DNA from: Yinghuangia elevatio
GTDB lineage: Bacteria; Actinomycetota; Actinomycetes; Streptomycetales; Streptomycetaceae
Direction of reading: 5' to 3'
NCBI RefSeq assembly: GCF_040649515.1
Contig: NZ_JBEZFP010000033.1
Coordinates: 13,585-77,584 of the forward strand
DNA: 64,000 nucleotides
Part shown: positions 25,969 through 34,470 of the stretch, piece after piece
How the letters are laid out: each line of letters opens with the position of its first letter
Position numbering within the stretch: position 1 is the first letter of the stretch
Translations under genes and position numbers: made by a program
Notes under the pieces: generated by a model
Databases searched by the model: none
The model's input: the letters and a program-made list of their open reading frames with translations, nothing else
Told to the model about the DNA's origin: nothing

Positions 25969-26126
25969 CGCTGGTCCTTCCGATCATCCGGAGGACGTCG
26001 GGGCCGTGCCCCGAGGTCCCGCCTCCGGCGTTCCGGGCCATGTCCCCGTTTTCGGTCGCGGGGAGCCCCAGACTATTCAACCTGGGGCGCGGCGTCCCCG
26101 GTCGGCCGCCGAGCGCGGGAGATCCC
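25969..26126 (-). promoter_or_regulatory. Leader with two hairpins upstream of the ParA/EspI-like gene
   Basis: This 158-bp gap inside the minus-strand gene group contains a nested hairpin (outer 25988-25994 with 26122-region equivalents at 26022-26028; inner 7-bp 25998-26004 with 26008-26014) and another 7-bp hairpin (26065-26071 with 26082-26088). In the minus direction the second hairpin is met first. They could act as a terminator/attenuator before the large gene. TAGTCT inside the loop of the second hairpin, read on the minus strand, resembles a -10 box. Confidence 0.4.
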
Positions 26127-26825
26127 TCAGTCCAGGCGCCTGGGCGGGCCCAAAAACGTGATCTCCGCCTGGGTCGGGGTGAGCAGGACGTACCTCCGTG
26201 TGCGCCCCGTGCACCACAGCGTCAACTCGTCGGCGAGGGACGGCAGCGCGGCGCCGTCCGGCTCGGAGAGCTGGAGTGCGCGGGCCGCCGAGTCGGCCTC
26301 GACCGGGGACACCCGCTGGAGTCCGACCAGGTCGGCGTCGGCAAGGCGGCCCGCGAGACGGGGGTCGAGGAAGGGCAGCAGGGTGAGCGTCGTCTGCCAG
26401 GGCGTCGCCGCCAGGCGGTTGCGCGGCGGGCGGGCGCCGCAGTCGCGGACGACCAGGACGGGACTCGAAGCCGAGGGCCCCTGTGGCCCGAGCCGGCCGA
26501 CCGGGTGGACGGTGATGCACTGTTGGCCGCCACCCGCCTGCTGCGCCATCGGCGACCACAGGTGCGGGCGGCCGGACTCGATGGCGACGCGCGCGCCAAG
26601 CGCGGCGGCGCGCAAAGCAATCACCTGGATCAGGTAGGCGCCGCCGACGAAGGAGATTTCGTAGGGTTCAGGGCGGAACAACCCGAGAACAGCCGGTGTA
26701 CGCTCCTGGTCGACGCCCACGACGATGCCGTCGTCGCTCACCGGCAGCGTCAGCGCGCCCAGTTCTTCCACCGTCAGAGCGTGTCGTTCGACGCGGGGCC
26801 CGGCAGCCCGCAGCCTCCCGATCAC
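26127..26825 (-). CDS. Conserved type VII locus protein of unknown function
   Basis: I do not recognise a named family in this 232-aa protein. It has no signal peptide or membrane helix. It begins with VERHALTVEELGALTLPVSDDGIVVGVD and contains FVGGAYLIQVIALRAAALGARVAIES and a C-terminal YVLLTPTQAEITFLGPPRR segment, a mixed alpha/beta pattern. The GTG at 26825 overlaps the eccE stop (GTGA), so it is co-translated with eccE and probably serves the secretion system in the cytoplasm, perhaps with the ParA/EspI-like protein downstream. Confidence 0.75.
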   Translation of the reverse strand: MIGRLRAAGPRVERHALTVEELGALTLPVSDDGIVVGVDQERTPAVLGLFRPEPYEISFVGGAYLIQVIALRAAALGARVAIESGRPHLWSPMAQQAGGGQQCITVHPVGRLGPQGPSASSPVLVVRDCGARPPRNRLAATPWQTTLTLLPFLDPRLAGRLADADLVGLQRVSPVEADSAARALQLSEPDGAALPSLADELTLWCTGRTRRYVLLTPTQAEITFLGPPRRLD

Positions 26826-28138
26826 GCGTGCCCTCCCAGCGGAAGTGTGGCGACTAGGCCCGGCTGCTGTTCCCAGTCGAGTCGTACGAGTCCCACGCGC
26901 AGCGACCGGGCACGTGCCTCCAGGCGTTGTGCGGCCCGGTCCAGTTCGTCGGCGGAACGGGCCGAGACGCGCAAGTGGCCGGTGAGTCCCACCGAACCGC
27001 CGCCGCCCTGCTGGGCGGTCAGGGAGAAGGTGGTGGCCAGCCCGGGCGTGCCGGTGAGCGCGCCGACCAGGTCCGGCGTCCCACCGGGGGACAGCCGCGG
27101 CCACCGGGAGATCCAGTACGTTGTGTGCCACCGGTCGTCGCAGCGCCATGCGTGCCGTGTCTCGGTGGTCCTGGTTCCGCCGCGCCCCGTGCGGCGTACC
27201 GCGGGATTGGCGCCGCAGGCGGCGAACAGGGCCTGCACCAAGGCCTGTTCGTCGAGGACGCGGCAGTCGAGGCCGGACTGGCCGAGTGTGGCGCTCAGTT
27301 GGTTGACCGCGCGCAGCAGGGTGCGCTGGGCGCCTTCGAGTCCGCCGCCGCGCGCGGCCACGGCGGTCGCGCACTGCTCGGGGACCAGGCGCAGGGCGAT
27401 CCAGGTCTGGCGAACCGCCGGCACGTCCAGGTTCTCGCGGTCGCGCAGTTCGGTGTACGAGCGGGACGCGAGCGCCTGCGCCGGCAGGTGCGGTGCGGGC
27501 GCCGGCTGGGTGAGCTGCACGATCTGCGCGGACGCCAGCGCCACATCGTCGATCCGCAGCGCCTCGGCGACGGCGGCCAGCGGCAGCGGACGCCGCGTGC
27601 GGCGGGGGCGCAGCGGTTCGTCCGGGGCCTCGACGAGCATCACGGCGGTCAGGAACGTGCCGTCGCCCGCCATGCCGACCGGCCGCCGCGTGCGATCGGT
27701 GGCCGAGGTGAACGCAAGGCCGGGCAGGCACTCGCGTACGGGTGACAGGTCCGGCTCGGTGGCGCTGTGCTGCGCGCCTTGCGGTGCCGGGGTGTTCGGC
27801 CGTGCTCTGCGGCGGTTGCGGAAGCCGAGCAGGATCCCGGGCCATAGGGCGATCCTGCGGCCACGGTAGCGCGGGAGGACGCCGGCGAGCAGGAGCGTCG
27901 CCGCGATGCCGCCCGGGACCACCAGGCTCTTGTCCGTGGCGAGCGGCAACGCGACCAACAGCACCGCGAGTTCGACGGCCACCAGTTGCTGGACGAGGAC
28001 CGCCCCCATACGTCCGGGGCGCGCCTGCACGTGTGGAGTCGCGGTTCCCCGCGCGGTTCCCGCGGCGCCGGATCCCGGCGCGGACCGCCGTGCGGGCGCC
28101 GTCCTTTGGCGCGAATGCGGAGGTGCGGAAACAGCCAC
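26822..28138 (-). CDS. eccE: Type VII secretion component EccE
   Basis: This 438-aa membrane protein has two adjacent transmembrane helices near residues 50-95 (LVAVELAVLLVALPLATD and LVVPGGIAATLLLAGVLP). These follow a basic, Ala/Arg-rich cytoplasmic N-terminus and precede a large soluble domain, the EccE layout. EccE is a peripheral member of the ESX membrane complex with EccB, EccC and EccD. Recognition rests on topology, the soluble-domain blocks DRENLDVPAVRQTWIALRL and VNQLSATLGQSGLDCRVLDEQAL, and its place facing eccB. The GTG at 28138 is preceded by AGGGGG on the minus strand. Confidence 0.82.
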   Translation of the reverse strand: MAVSAPPHSRQRTAPARRSAPGSGAAGTARGTATPHVQARPGRMGAVLVQQLVAVELAVLLVALPLATDKSLVVPGGIAATLLLAGVLPRYRGRRIALWPGILLGFRNRRRARPNTPAPQGAQHSATEPDLSPVRECLPGLAFTSATDRTRRPVGMAGDGTFLTAVMLVEAPDEPLRPRRTRRPLPLAAVAEALRIDDVALASAQIVQLTQPAPAPHLPAQALASRSYTELRDRENLDVPAVRQTWIALRLVPEQCATAVAARGGGLEGAQRTLLRAVNQLSATLGQSGLDCRVLDEQALVQALFAACGANPAVRRTGRGGTRTTETRHAWRCDDRWHTTYWISRWPRLSPGGTPDLVGALTGTPGLATTFSLTAQQGGGGSVGLTGHLRVSARSADELDRAAQRLEARARSLRVGLVRLDWEQQPGLVATLPLGGHA

Positions 28139-28427
28139 CTTGGTACATCCCCCTGAGTACAACGGCGCGGCGATGGACCAACGCGTCCGGTGCGGAACAC
28201 CGTACGGTACGGGCGCACCCGCGTCGCGCGGAAGCCCGCGGCGCCACCCGCGTTGCCGGGTCCGGAACTTCGTGGCGTCGGCGGGGCTGCAGGGCAGCGG
28301 GCCTATGGGTCTGCGGGTCCACGGCGATGCGCGCAAGTGTCGCCGTCGTCGGCGGCGAGGATGCGTGGCGCGCCGACCGCATGGTTGAGTACGCTGCCGC
28401 ACGCCAATCGTCGAAACGGGGAGAACG

Positions 28428-29930
28428 ATGGCATCGCGCCGTGAGCAGTTGGATGCGTACAACTTCGCGCGCCGACGCCTGGTGGCCGGGTTTCTGCAGC
28501 CCGTGCAGGCGAACGGTTCCGAGGAGAAGGCGCCTCGGCCGTTCCGCGCCGTCCTGCCGGGAATCATCGTGGGTGCGCTCATCCTCACCGCGTTCGGGGT
28601 GTACGGGCTCATCAGGCCGGGTGTGCCGCCGGGCTGGAAGAACAAGGGCAGCCTGATAGTGGGGCGTGATTCGGCGAGCCGATACGTCTACCTGGAAGGA
28701 AAGTTGCACCCGGTCCTCAATATCGCCTCGGGCCGGCTCCTGCTCGATCCCGGCAAGTTCAAGGTCAACCTGGTGCCGGAGAAGGCCCTCAACAGCGTCG
28801 ACCACGGCGCGCCGCTCGGCATCCCCGAGGCACCGGACCGCCTTCCGTCGGCGAAGGAGGTACGGCGGCCGAAGACCTGGACGGTGTGCGAGCGTCCGGT
28901 GGTGGCCGCCGACGGCAAGAACGACATCGGCGCGAAGCCGACGCGCAGCTTGTTTATCGGCGCCGCACCGGAGTTCGGCCTCCTGCAGGGTGCGGAGGCG
29001 CTGTTCGTGCAGCAGTACGAGGACAAGGCGGTGGACGCGGACAAGGCCCCGTTGTTCCTGGTGCAGAACGGGCGCGCGTACAAGATCGCGAGCAAGCCGG
29101 TGCGCACCGTCCTGGCGTTGGACGCGGTGCTGCCCCAGCGGGTGAGCAAGGAGTGGCTGGACACCCTGGAGCCCGGCCAAGACATCGACTTCCCCGCGAT
29201 CCCCGGCTACGGGACCCCGGCGACCGTCGACATCCCCGAGCAGTTCCGCACGGTCGGCACGGTGCTGCGGGCCGAAAGCAACGGCCAGTACTACGTGGTG
29301 GGCAAGGACGCGGTGCTGCCGGTCAGCCCCCTGGTCGCCGAGCTGATGGCGAATCGGCCGGACGCCGATGAGAAGGTGTACAAGGACCGGAGTCCGCAGG
29401 CGTTCCCGGTGGCGGTCAGCGTGTTGGGGACGACGATCAGCCAGGGCACGCCGTACGGCGACGAGAAGGGCTGGCCGACCCAGTTGCCCCAGACGGTGAA
29501 CCGGGTCGACCCGCTGGTGGACAAGGGCCGCACGACGCTGTGCAACACGTACACCGGGAACTACAGCGGCGGCGTGGCGCAGACGCAGCAGTCGGCCTGG
29601 ACCGCGTTGCCCGAGCGCCTGGTGGAGGGCATGGGCGGGGTGTACGTCGAACCCGGGGCCGGTGCGCTGGTCCGCGAGGTGACGGGCCGTGCCGACGACA
29701 AGACCGGCATCGTCTTCCTGGTCACCGACGCCGGATTGCGCCACCAGATCGCGAACGATCCACCGAAGGAAGGCGGTGCCGCGCCGGCGCCGGGCGCGGA
29801 CAGCGAGGCGAAGATTCGCCTGGGATACAAGGGAGTTGAGCCGACGCCGGTGCCGCGGTCCTGGACGGGACTGATGCCGGTGAGTGTGCCGCTCAGCGTG
29901 GATGCCGCAAGGAATCCGCAAACCTCTTGA
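28428..29930 (+). CDS. eccB: Type VII secretion component EccB
   Basis: EccB (500 aa) has a short cytoplasmic N-terminus with the family signature REQLDAYNFARRRLVAGFL, one membrane helix (about residues 42-64), and a large periplasm-side domain made of repeats. Two cysteines (in WTVCERP and TTLCNTY) are placed as in EccB proteins, which form a disulfide. In mycobacterial homologues it stabilises the ESX channel core. The gene is divergent from eccE across 289 bp and is followed by the two esx genes and the mycosin. Confidence 0.95.
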   Translation: MASRREQLDAYNFARRRLVAGFLQPVQANGSEEKAPRPFRAVLPGIIVGALILTAFGVYGLIRPGVPPGWKNKGSLIVGRDSASRYVYLEGKLHPVLNIASGRLLLDPGKFKVNLVPEKALNSVDHGAPLGIPEAPDRLPSAKEVRRPKTWTVCERPVVAADGKNDIGAKPTRSLFIGAAPEFGLLQGAEALFVQQYEDKAVDADKAPLFLVQNGRAYKIASKPVRTVLALDAVLPQRVSKEWLDTLEPGQDIDFPAIPGYGTPATVDIPEQFRTVGTVLRAESNGQYYVVGKDAVLPVSPLVAELMANRPDADEKVYKDRSPQAFPVAVSVLGTTISQGTPYGDEKGWPTQLPQTVNRVDPLVDKGRTTLCNTYTGNYSGGVAQTQQSAWTALPERLVEGMGGVYVEPGAGALVREVTGRADDKTGIVFLVTDAGLRHQIANDPPKEGGAAPAPGADSEAKIRLGYKGVEPTPVPRSWTGLMPVSVPLSVDAARNPQTS

Positions 29931-29960
29931 GCAGTAACGGAATTGATGGTCCGTCAGCTT

Positions 29961-30025
29961 TTGCGCACGGGGAGATCGTGTGTCGGATTTCCACGAGTCA
30001 TGACGCGCCTATTGCGCAAGGGGAG
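29961..30025 (+). repeat. Direct repeat upstream of the esx genes
   Basis: TTGCGCACGGGGAG at 29961-29974 and TTGCGCAAGGGGAG at 30012-30025 match at 13 of 14 positions and are 51 bp apart, about five helical turns. They lie between the eccB stop and the esx promoter candidate and look like activator- or repressor-binding sites. Confidence 0.5.
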
Positions 30026-30073
30026 TCGGGCAAGATCGACGTAAAGCTTGAGTAACCGGGGGCATGGCGCTGC

Positions 30074-30103
30074 TTGGGAGGCGCGGCAAACAACCGTTAG
30101 AGT
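30074..30103 (+). promoter_or_regulatory. Candidate promoter of the esx genes
   Basis: TTGGGA (30074-30079) and TAGAGT (30098-30103) with an 18-bp spacer resemble the main vegetative promoter. The predicted start would give a leader of about 30 bases before the first WXG100 gene. Consensus-based only. Confidence 0.4.
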
Positions 30104-30140
30104 CGGCGCACCAACGGTCACTCATGGGGGATGGTGGATC

Positions 30141-30452
30141 ATGGCAGGTTCTTTCAAGGCGACTACCGAGCAACTCGACGCGCTGGCCAAGAAGATCGAC
30201 AGCGAACAGGCCGCGATCCAGGGCCAGATCACCCGGTTCAACGGGATCGTGGACTTCGTGCAGGCGGGCTGGCAGGGCGACGCCTTCCGGGCGTTCGACA
30301 CCCTTCAGGACCGCGTGAACGTCCTGCTGACGCAGCTCAACCAGCAGCTCGACGACATCGGCGTGCTCATGGGCAAGGGTGCGGTCAACTACGCGCAGAC
30401 CGAAGAAGCGAACAAGGTGCAGATCAGCCAGATCACGTCCGCGCTCGGCTGA
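30141..30452 (+). CDS. WXG100 protein (EsxA/EsxB family), first copy
   Basis: This 103-aa protein has the two-helix hairpin of ESX substrates with the turn motif WQG at residues 44-46. The C-terminal secretion signal YxxxE is present as Y84-A-Q-T-E88. There is no Sec signal. It should pair with the second WXG100 protein encoded 132 bp downstream, be captured by EccC and leave through the ESX channel. In Streptomyces such pairs affect sporulation. ATG 30141, after GGGGGATGG, was chosen; a longer upstream frame lacks support. Confidence 0.94.
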   Translation: MAGSFKATTEQLDALAKKIDSEQAAIQGQITRFNGIVDFVQAGWQGDAFRAFDTLQDRVNVLLTQLNQQLDDIGVLMGKGAVNYAQTEEANKVQISQITSALG

Positions 30453-30517
30453 TCAGCCGGTCAGGCCCGGAGGCGGTGCCGACGTCGCTGTCGCGGCACG
30501 CCTTCTCGGGTCCTCCC

Positions 30518-30537
30518 GGGCCGGGCCCGCCCGGCCC
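30518..30537 (+). promoter_or_regulatory. GC hairpin between the two WXG100 genes
   Basis: A perfect 8-bp G/C stem (30518-30525 with 30530-30537) and a 4-base loop lie 66 bp after the first esx stop. It could be a processing or partial-termination site that sets different mRNA levels for the two partners. Confidence 0.5.
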
Positions 30538-30584
30538 TCTCGCCGTCACGGCGCTCTCGTTCTTCACAAAATCGGGGAGTCACC

Positions 30585-30875
30585 ATGGGTTCGCCCATCG
30601 TCGTAACTTTTGCCACCATTCAGGAGGCTGCGGGCCAGATCCGCACCATCAACGGCGACGTCAGGTCGCGGCTCGACGAGCTCAAGCGCCAGGTCGACGC
30701 GGTCGCGGCAGGCTGGGAAGGCCAGGCCCACTCCGACTACATGGTCCGCCAGGCCAAGTGGACCGAGGCGCAGACCGCACTGTGCGCGCTGCTCGACCAG
30801 ATCGCCACCGCGCTGACCCAGACGGCGGACGTCTACCAGCAGACGGAGTCCGCGAACGCGAAGATGTGGGGCTGA
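30585..30875 (+). CDS. WXG100 protein (EsxA/EsxB family), second copy
   Basis: This 96-aa protein has WEG at residues 44-46 and the secretion signal Y84-Q-Q-T-E88, at exactly the same positions as its neighbour. That is the expected geometry of two partners in a heterodimer or of two alternative homodimers. One Cys is present at residue 67. Helix content is high, with no signal peptide. ATG 30585 follows GGGGAG. A strong hairpin after the gene isolates the esx pair from the mycosin gene. Confidence 0.94.
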   Translation: MGSPIVVTFATIQEAAGQIRTINGDVRSRLDELKRQVDAVAAGWEGQAHSDYMVRQAKWTEAQTALCALLDQIATALTQTADVYQQTESANAKMWG

Positions 30876-30923
30876 CCGCGGCGACCGACCCGGACAGGTC
30901 GGCCCGCACAGGTGAACGCCACG

Positions 30924-30953
30924 CGGAGGGGCGGCGGCAACGCCGCCCCTCCG
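30924..30953 (+). terminator. Terminator after the second WXG100 gene
   Basis: A perfect 13-bp stem (30924-30936 with 30941-30953) is capped by a GCAA (GNRA) tetraloop. It lies 48 bp after the esx stop and 43 bp before the mycosin start. Partial read-through into mycP is likely because no separate promoter is evident. Confidence 0.8.
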
Positions 30954-30996
30954 TCCCGCCGCCCGCCCCGCCGCTCACCGGAGGACTCCACCCACC

Positions 30997-32241
30997 GTGC
31001 CCACCGTCCCGCGCCAACGCGGCGGTGCGTTGTCGGCCGCCTTCGCCCTGCTGTGTGCCCTGTGCGCGGCCCCCGCGTTCGACGCCGCGTCCGGCCCGGC
31101 GCAACTTGCGCCGCCAGCGCAGATACGCCTGTCCGCCGAAGGCGAATGCACCTTCCCGGCGCCCCCGCTCAAGGGCAAGCCGTGGGCCCTGCAACGGGTG
31201 ATGCTCGACCAGCTGTGGTCCAAGGCGACCGGCCGAGGAGTGCTGGTCGCCGTCATCGACTCCGGTGTCGACGCGGGCAATCCCCAACTCGCGCCCGCAC
31301 TCAGCGACAAGGGGCAGGACGACTTCGCGACCGGCACCGGCGGCAAGGTCGACGAGAACAGCCACGGCACGATGGCGGCCGGCATCATCGCGGCGCGGCA
31401 CCGCGACGACACCGAGTTCACCGGGCTCGCCCGCGACGCCATGATCCTGCCCATCCGGCAGAACGGCGGCACCGACGCCCAGAAGGGCAATGTCGAGACG
31501 CTGATCAGCGCCATCCGCTACGCCGCCGACCAGGGCGCAACGGTCATCAACATCTCCCAGGAGACCAGCGGGCCGAACGGTAAGGCACCCGATCCGCGCC
31601 TGGAGGCGGCGATCCGCTACGCCGTCGACATCCAGGACGCGGTCGTGGTCGCCGCCGCCGGAAACCGCGGCGACAAGGACAACCTCGACACGTACCCCGC
31701 CATGTACGAGGGCGTGCTCGCGGTGGGCGCGTCCGACCGCAACAACGACCGCGCGGCGTTCTCGCAGAACAAGCCGTACGTCGGCGTGCTCGCACCGGGG
31801 GTCGACATCTGGTCGACCGTGCCCAAGGGCGGGCACTGCTCCGGCAGCGGCACGTCGTACGCCGCGCCGTACGCGTCCGCGGTCGCCGCGCTGGTGCGCT
31901 CCATCCACCCCAACTGGAGCGCACGCCAAGTCATCACCGTCATCGAGCAGACCGCGCAACGTGGCCAGGCCGGCAGCAAGGACGGCAGCGGATGGGGCGT
32001 CGTCGACCCGCTCAAGGCCGTGACGTTCGTGGGCGAGCCCGGCCTGAAGCCGGTCGAGACCGCGATGCTGCCGCCGCAGGCCGCCCCGGTGCACGTCGAA
32101 CCGCTCTCCTTCGGTCCCACGCGGGCGGAGCGCGACCGGCGGACCGGGACCGTGGTCGCCGCCGTCGGCCTGGCCGCCGTACTGCTGCTCGTCAGTGGGG
32201 CCGTGGTGCTGCGTGACGCCCGGAGGCGCCCGCGCGCTTGA
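30997..32241 (+). CDS. mycP: Type VII secretion-associated serine protease mycosin
   Basis: This 414-aa subtilisin-like protease is anchored on the outer face of the membrane. It has an N-terminal hydrophobic signal segment, the catalytic Asp88 in VIDSGVD, His123 in NSHGTM and Ser287 in GSGTSYAAP. A C-terminal membrane helix (TVVAAVGLAAVLLLVSGAVVL) is followed by a basic tail, the exact mycosin layout. In mycobacteria mycosins stabilise the ESX complex and can cleave substrates. The GTG at 30997 lies 11 bases after GGAGGA. The TGA stop overlaps a possible TTG for the next gene. Confidence 0.94.
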   Translation: MPTVPRQRGGALSAAFALLCALCAAPAFDAASGPAQLAPPAQIRLSAEGECTFPAPPLKGKPWALQRVMLDQLWSKATGRGVLVAVIDSGVDAGNPQLAPALSDKGQDDFATGTGGKVDENSHGTMAAGIIAARHRDDTEFTGLARDAMILPIRQNGGTDAQKGNVETLISAIRYAADQGATVINISQETSGPNGKAPDPRLEAAIRYAVDIQDAVVVAAAGNRGDKDNLDTYPAMYEGVLAVGASDRNNDRAAFSQNKPYVGVLAPGVDIWSTVPKGGHCSGSGTSYAAPYASAVAALVRSIHPNWSARQVITVIEQTAQRGQAGSKDGSGWGVVDPLKAVTFVGEPGLKPVETAMLPPQAAPVHVEPLSFGPTRAERDRRTGTVVAAVGLAAVLLLVSGAVVLRDARRRPRA

Positions 32242-32306
32242 CCGGCGCGGCACCGGGGGATACCGGCGGGAAGGCCGGAAATCGCGCACAGCCCGGGGAG
32301 TCCGCC

Positions 32307-33050
32307 ATGCAGCCGTCCCGCAGACGCGACCGAACGGGTGCTCGGCGGCACACCGCGCGGCGTGCGTGGCGGGCGGGCACGGCCGTCGGACTCGTGACCG
32401 CGCTCATGCTGCTCGTCACGGGCGCGGCGGCGTGCGAAGGCGACTCTCCGGGCGCGTCGGGCAACTCCAAGTCGCCTGCCCCGCCGACCTCCGAGCAGTT
32501 GAAGGCCGTGCTCGTCACCACCGCGGACTTCACCGACGGCACGACCGTCACCGCGTCCGACCGACCCGACACCGAGACCACGGTCACCGAAGATCCGGCG
32601 TGCAGGCCGGTGATGGACCTCCTCGGCGTGCAGGCGAACGAGGACACCCCGGTCGGCACCGCGAGCGCCATGATCACGACTTCCCGGGGCGGTGCGGAGG
32701 TGGTGGTCGTCCTGCTCGCCTCGTTCCCCGTCGGGTACGCCTCCCAGCTCCTCGGCCAGGGCCTGGCCGTGCTGCCCAACTGCGCGGCGTTCGCCGGCAG
32801 GACGGACGCCGGCGACCGCGTCTCGTACACCGCCGCGAGGGTGCCCGCGCCGACGTACGGCGAGGAGTCCCTCGCGGTCAAGCTCGTCACCAAGGCGGAC
32901 GGCCAGGAGGTCACCGCGCACTACGTCATCGCCCGGATCGGGGACACCCTCGCCGACTTCGCCGTCGCCGACACCGCCGGAGGACCGGGCCGCCTGCCGG
33001 ACGCGGCCCTGGTGGCGAAGCAGATCGACAAGCTGAACGCGGTTAAGTAG
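32307..33050 (+). CDS. Putative lipoprotein of the type VII locus
   Basis: The 247-aa protein has an Arg-rich N-terminus and a hydrophobic segment ending in GAAAC, a degenerate lipobox, so it is probably lipid-anchored or secreted. The mature part starts with a Ser/Pro/Gly-rich linker and then has alternating beta-strand segments and a Cys pair (DPACRPVMDLL and LPNCAAFAG), giving a possible disulfide. I do not recognise a family. The ATG at 32307 with GGGGAG was preferred over a TTG at 32238 that would overlap mycP. Position suggests an accessory role in ESX function at the cell surface. Confidence 0.7.
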   Translation: MQPSRRRDRTGARRHTARRAWRAGTAVGLVTALMLLVTGAAACEGDSPGASGNSKSPAPPTSEQLKAVLVTTADFTDGTTVTASDRPDTETTVTEDPACRPVMDLLGVQANEDTPVGTASAMITTSRGGAEVVVVLLASFPVGYASQLLGQGLAVLPNCAAFAGRTDAGDRVSYTAARVPAPTYGEESLAVKLVTKADGQEVTAHYVIARIGDTLADFAVADTAGGPGRLPDAALVAKQIDKLNAVK

Positions 33051-33069
33051 CGTCCGTACCGGCCGGTTT

Positions 33070-33107
33070 GCCGACGTCTCCGGCCGCACGCGAGGGCCGG
33101 CGTCGGC
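33070..33107 (+). terminator. Hairpin after the lipoprotein gene
   Basis: Arms 33070-33085 and 33095-33107 form 13 base pairs with a 3-base bulge. It starts 20 bp after the lipoprotein stop and ends 19 bp before the GH1 start, so it likely ends the mycP transcript. Confidence 0.6.
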
Positions 33108-33125
33108 GACCGACCGGAGGTGCAC

Positions 33126-34466
33126 ATGGAGCCGATGCCGCGATTCCCCGCGGACTTCCTGTGGGGCACGGCGACCGCCGCCTACCAGATCGAGGGGGCG
33201 GTCGACGAGGACGGCCGGGGGCGCTCCACCTGGGACACCTTCTGCGCCGAACCCGGCAGGGTCCGCGACGGCCACACCGGCGAGGTGGCCTGCGACCACT
33301 ACCACCGCTACCGCGAAGACGTCGCGATCATGGCCGAACTCGGCCTGAACGCCTATCGGTTCTCGGTCTCATGGCCCCGTGTCCAGCCCGGCGGCACGGG
33401 CACGCCCAACGCCAAGGGGCTGGACTTCTACGACCGGCTGGTCGACGAACTGGCCGCGCACGGCATCACGCCGTTCCTCACACTGCACCACTGGGACCTT
33501 CCGCAGGAACTGGAGGACGCGGGCGGCTGGTTGGTGCGCGACACCGCCTATCGCTTCGCCGACTACGCGCAGCTCGTGCACGCCCGCCTCGGCGATCGCG
33601 TCGCCCACTGGACCACCCTCAACGAGCCTTTCGTGCAGATGGCGTTCGGGTACGCGCTCGGGGTCCACGCCCCCGGCAAGGCCCTGCTGATGGACGCCCT
33701 TCCGGCCGCTCACCACCTGCTGCTCGCGCACGGCCTCGGCACCGCCGCGCTGCGGGCCGCGGGAGCGTCCCGGATCCTGTTGACCAACAACCACACACCC
33801 GTACGGCCGGCGTCCGCCGATCCGGCCGACATCGCCGCCGCGGACGCCTACGACGCCCTGCACAACCGGCTGTTCCTCGACCCCGTGTTCGAGGGCCGCT
33901 ACCCCGACCTGACCGCGTACGGCGTGTCCGAGGTCCCTGGAGTCGCCGACGGCGACCTCGGCCTGATCTCCGCGCCGCTGGACGGCTTCGGCGTCAACTA
34001 CTACAACCCCACGCGCATCGCCGCCCCCGAAGGGCCCGACGCCGCCCTCCCGTTCACCGACGCCGGCATCACCGGAGTCCCGCGGACCGGCTTCGACTGG
34101 CCCGTCGTCCCCGAGGGCCTGACCGATCTCCTGGTCGACCTCAACACGCGGTACGACCTCCCGCCCGTCTACATCACAGAGAACGGGTGCTCCTACCCGG
34201 ACCCCGACCCGGGGCCCTCGGACACCGGCGTCCCGGACCCCGAGCGCATCGCTTACCTCGACAGCCACATTCGCGCCGTGGCCGCCGCCCGCGCCGCCGG
34301 GGTCGACGTACGCGGCTACCTGGTCTGGTCCCTCCTCGACAACTTCGAATGGGCCGAGGGCTACCACCAGCGCTTCGGCCTGGTCCACGTCGACTTCGCC
34401 ACCGGGAAGCGCACCCCCAAGGCATCGGCCCACTGGTACCGCGACCTGGTGGCCGCCATGCGCTGA
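33126..34466 (+). CDS. Family 1 beta-glucosidase
   Basis: The 446-aa enzyme shows all GH1 landmarks: FPADFLWGTATAAYQIEGA at the start, RFSVSWPRVQP, the acid/base Glu167 in TLNEP, the nucleophile Glu352 in ITENG, and the late WSLLDNFEWAEGYHQRFGLV. It hydrolyses beta-D-glucosides or related disaccharides and has no signal peptide, so it acts in the cytoplasm. ATG 33126 is taken, just after CGGAGG; GTG 33120 is an alternative. It is the only metabolic gene inside the secretion locus and converges with the next gene with 4 bp between stops. Confidence 0.94.
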   Translation: MEPMPRFPADFLWGTATAAYQIEGAVDEDGRGRSTWDTFCAEPGRVRDGHTGEVACDHYHRYREDVAIMAELGLNAYRFSVSWPRVQPGGTGTPNAKGLDFYDRLVDELAAHGITPFLTLHHWDLPQELEDAGGWLVRDTAYRFADYAQLVHARLGDRVAHWTTLNEPFVQMAFGYALGVHAPGKALLMDALPAAHHLLLAHGLGTAALRAAGASRILLTNNHTPVRPASADPADIAAADAYDALHNRLFLDPVFEGRYPDLTAYGVSEVPGVADGDLGLISAPLDGFGVNYYNPTRIAAPEGPDAALPFTDAGITGVPRTGFDWPVVPEGLTDLLVDLNTRYDLPPVYITENGCSYPDPDPGPSDTGVPDPERIAYLDSHIRAVAAARAAGVDVRGYLVWSLLDNFEWAEGYHQRFGLVHVDFATGKRTPKASAHWYRDLVAAMR

Positions 34467-34470
34467 CCGG

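Noticed and set aside
22162..26637. Long plus-strand frames opposite the ParA/EspI-like gene
   Set aside because: Leu/Arg/Gly-rich shadow of the Gln/Pro-rich gene; the Walker A and other motifs are on the minus strand.
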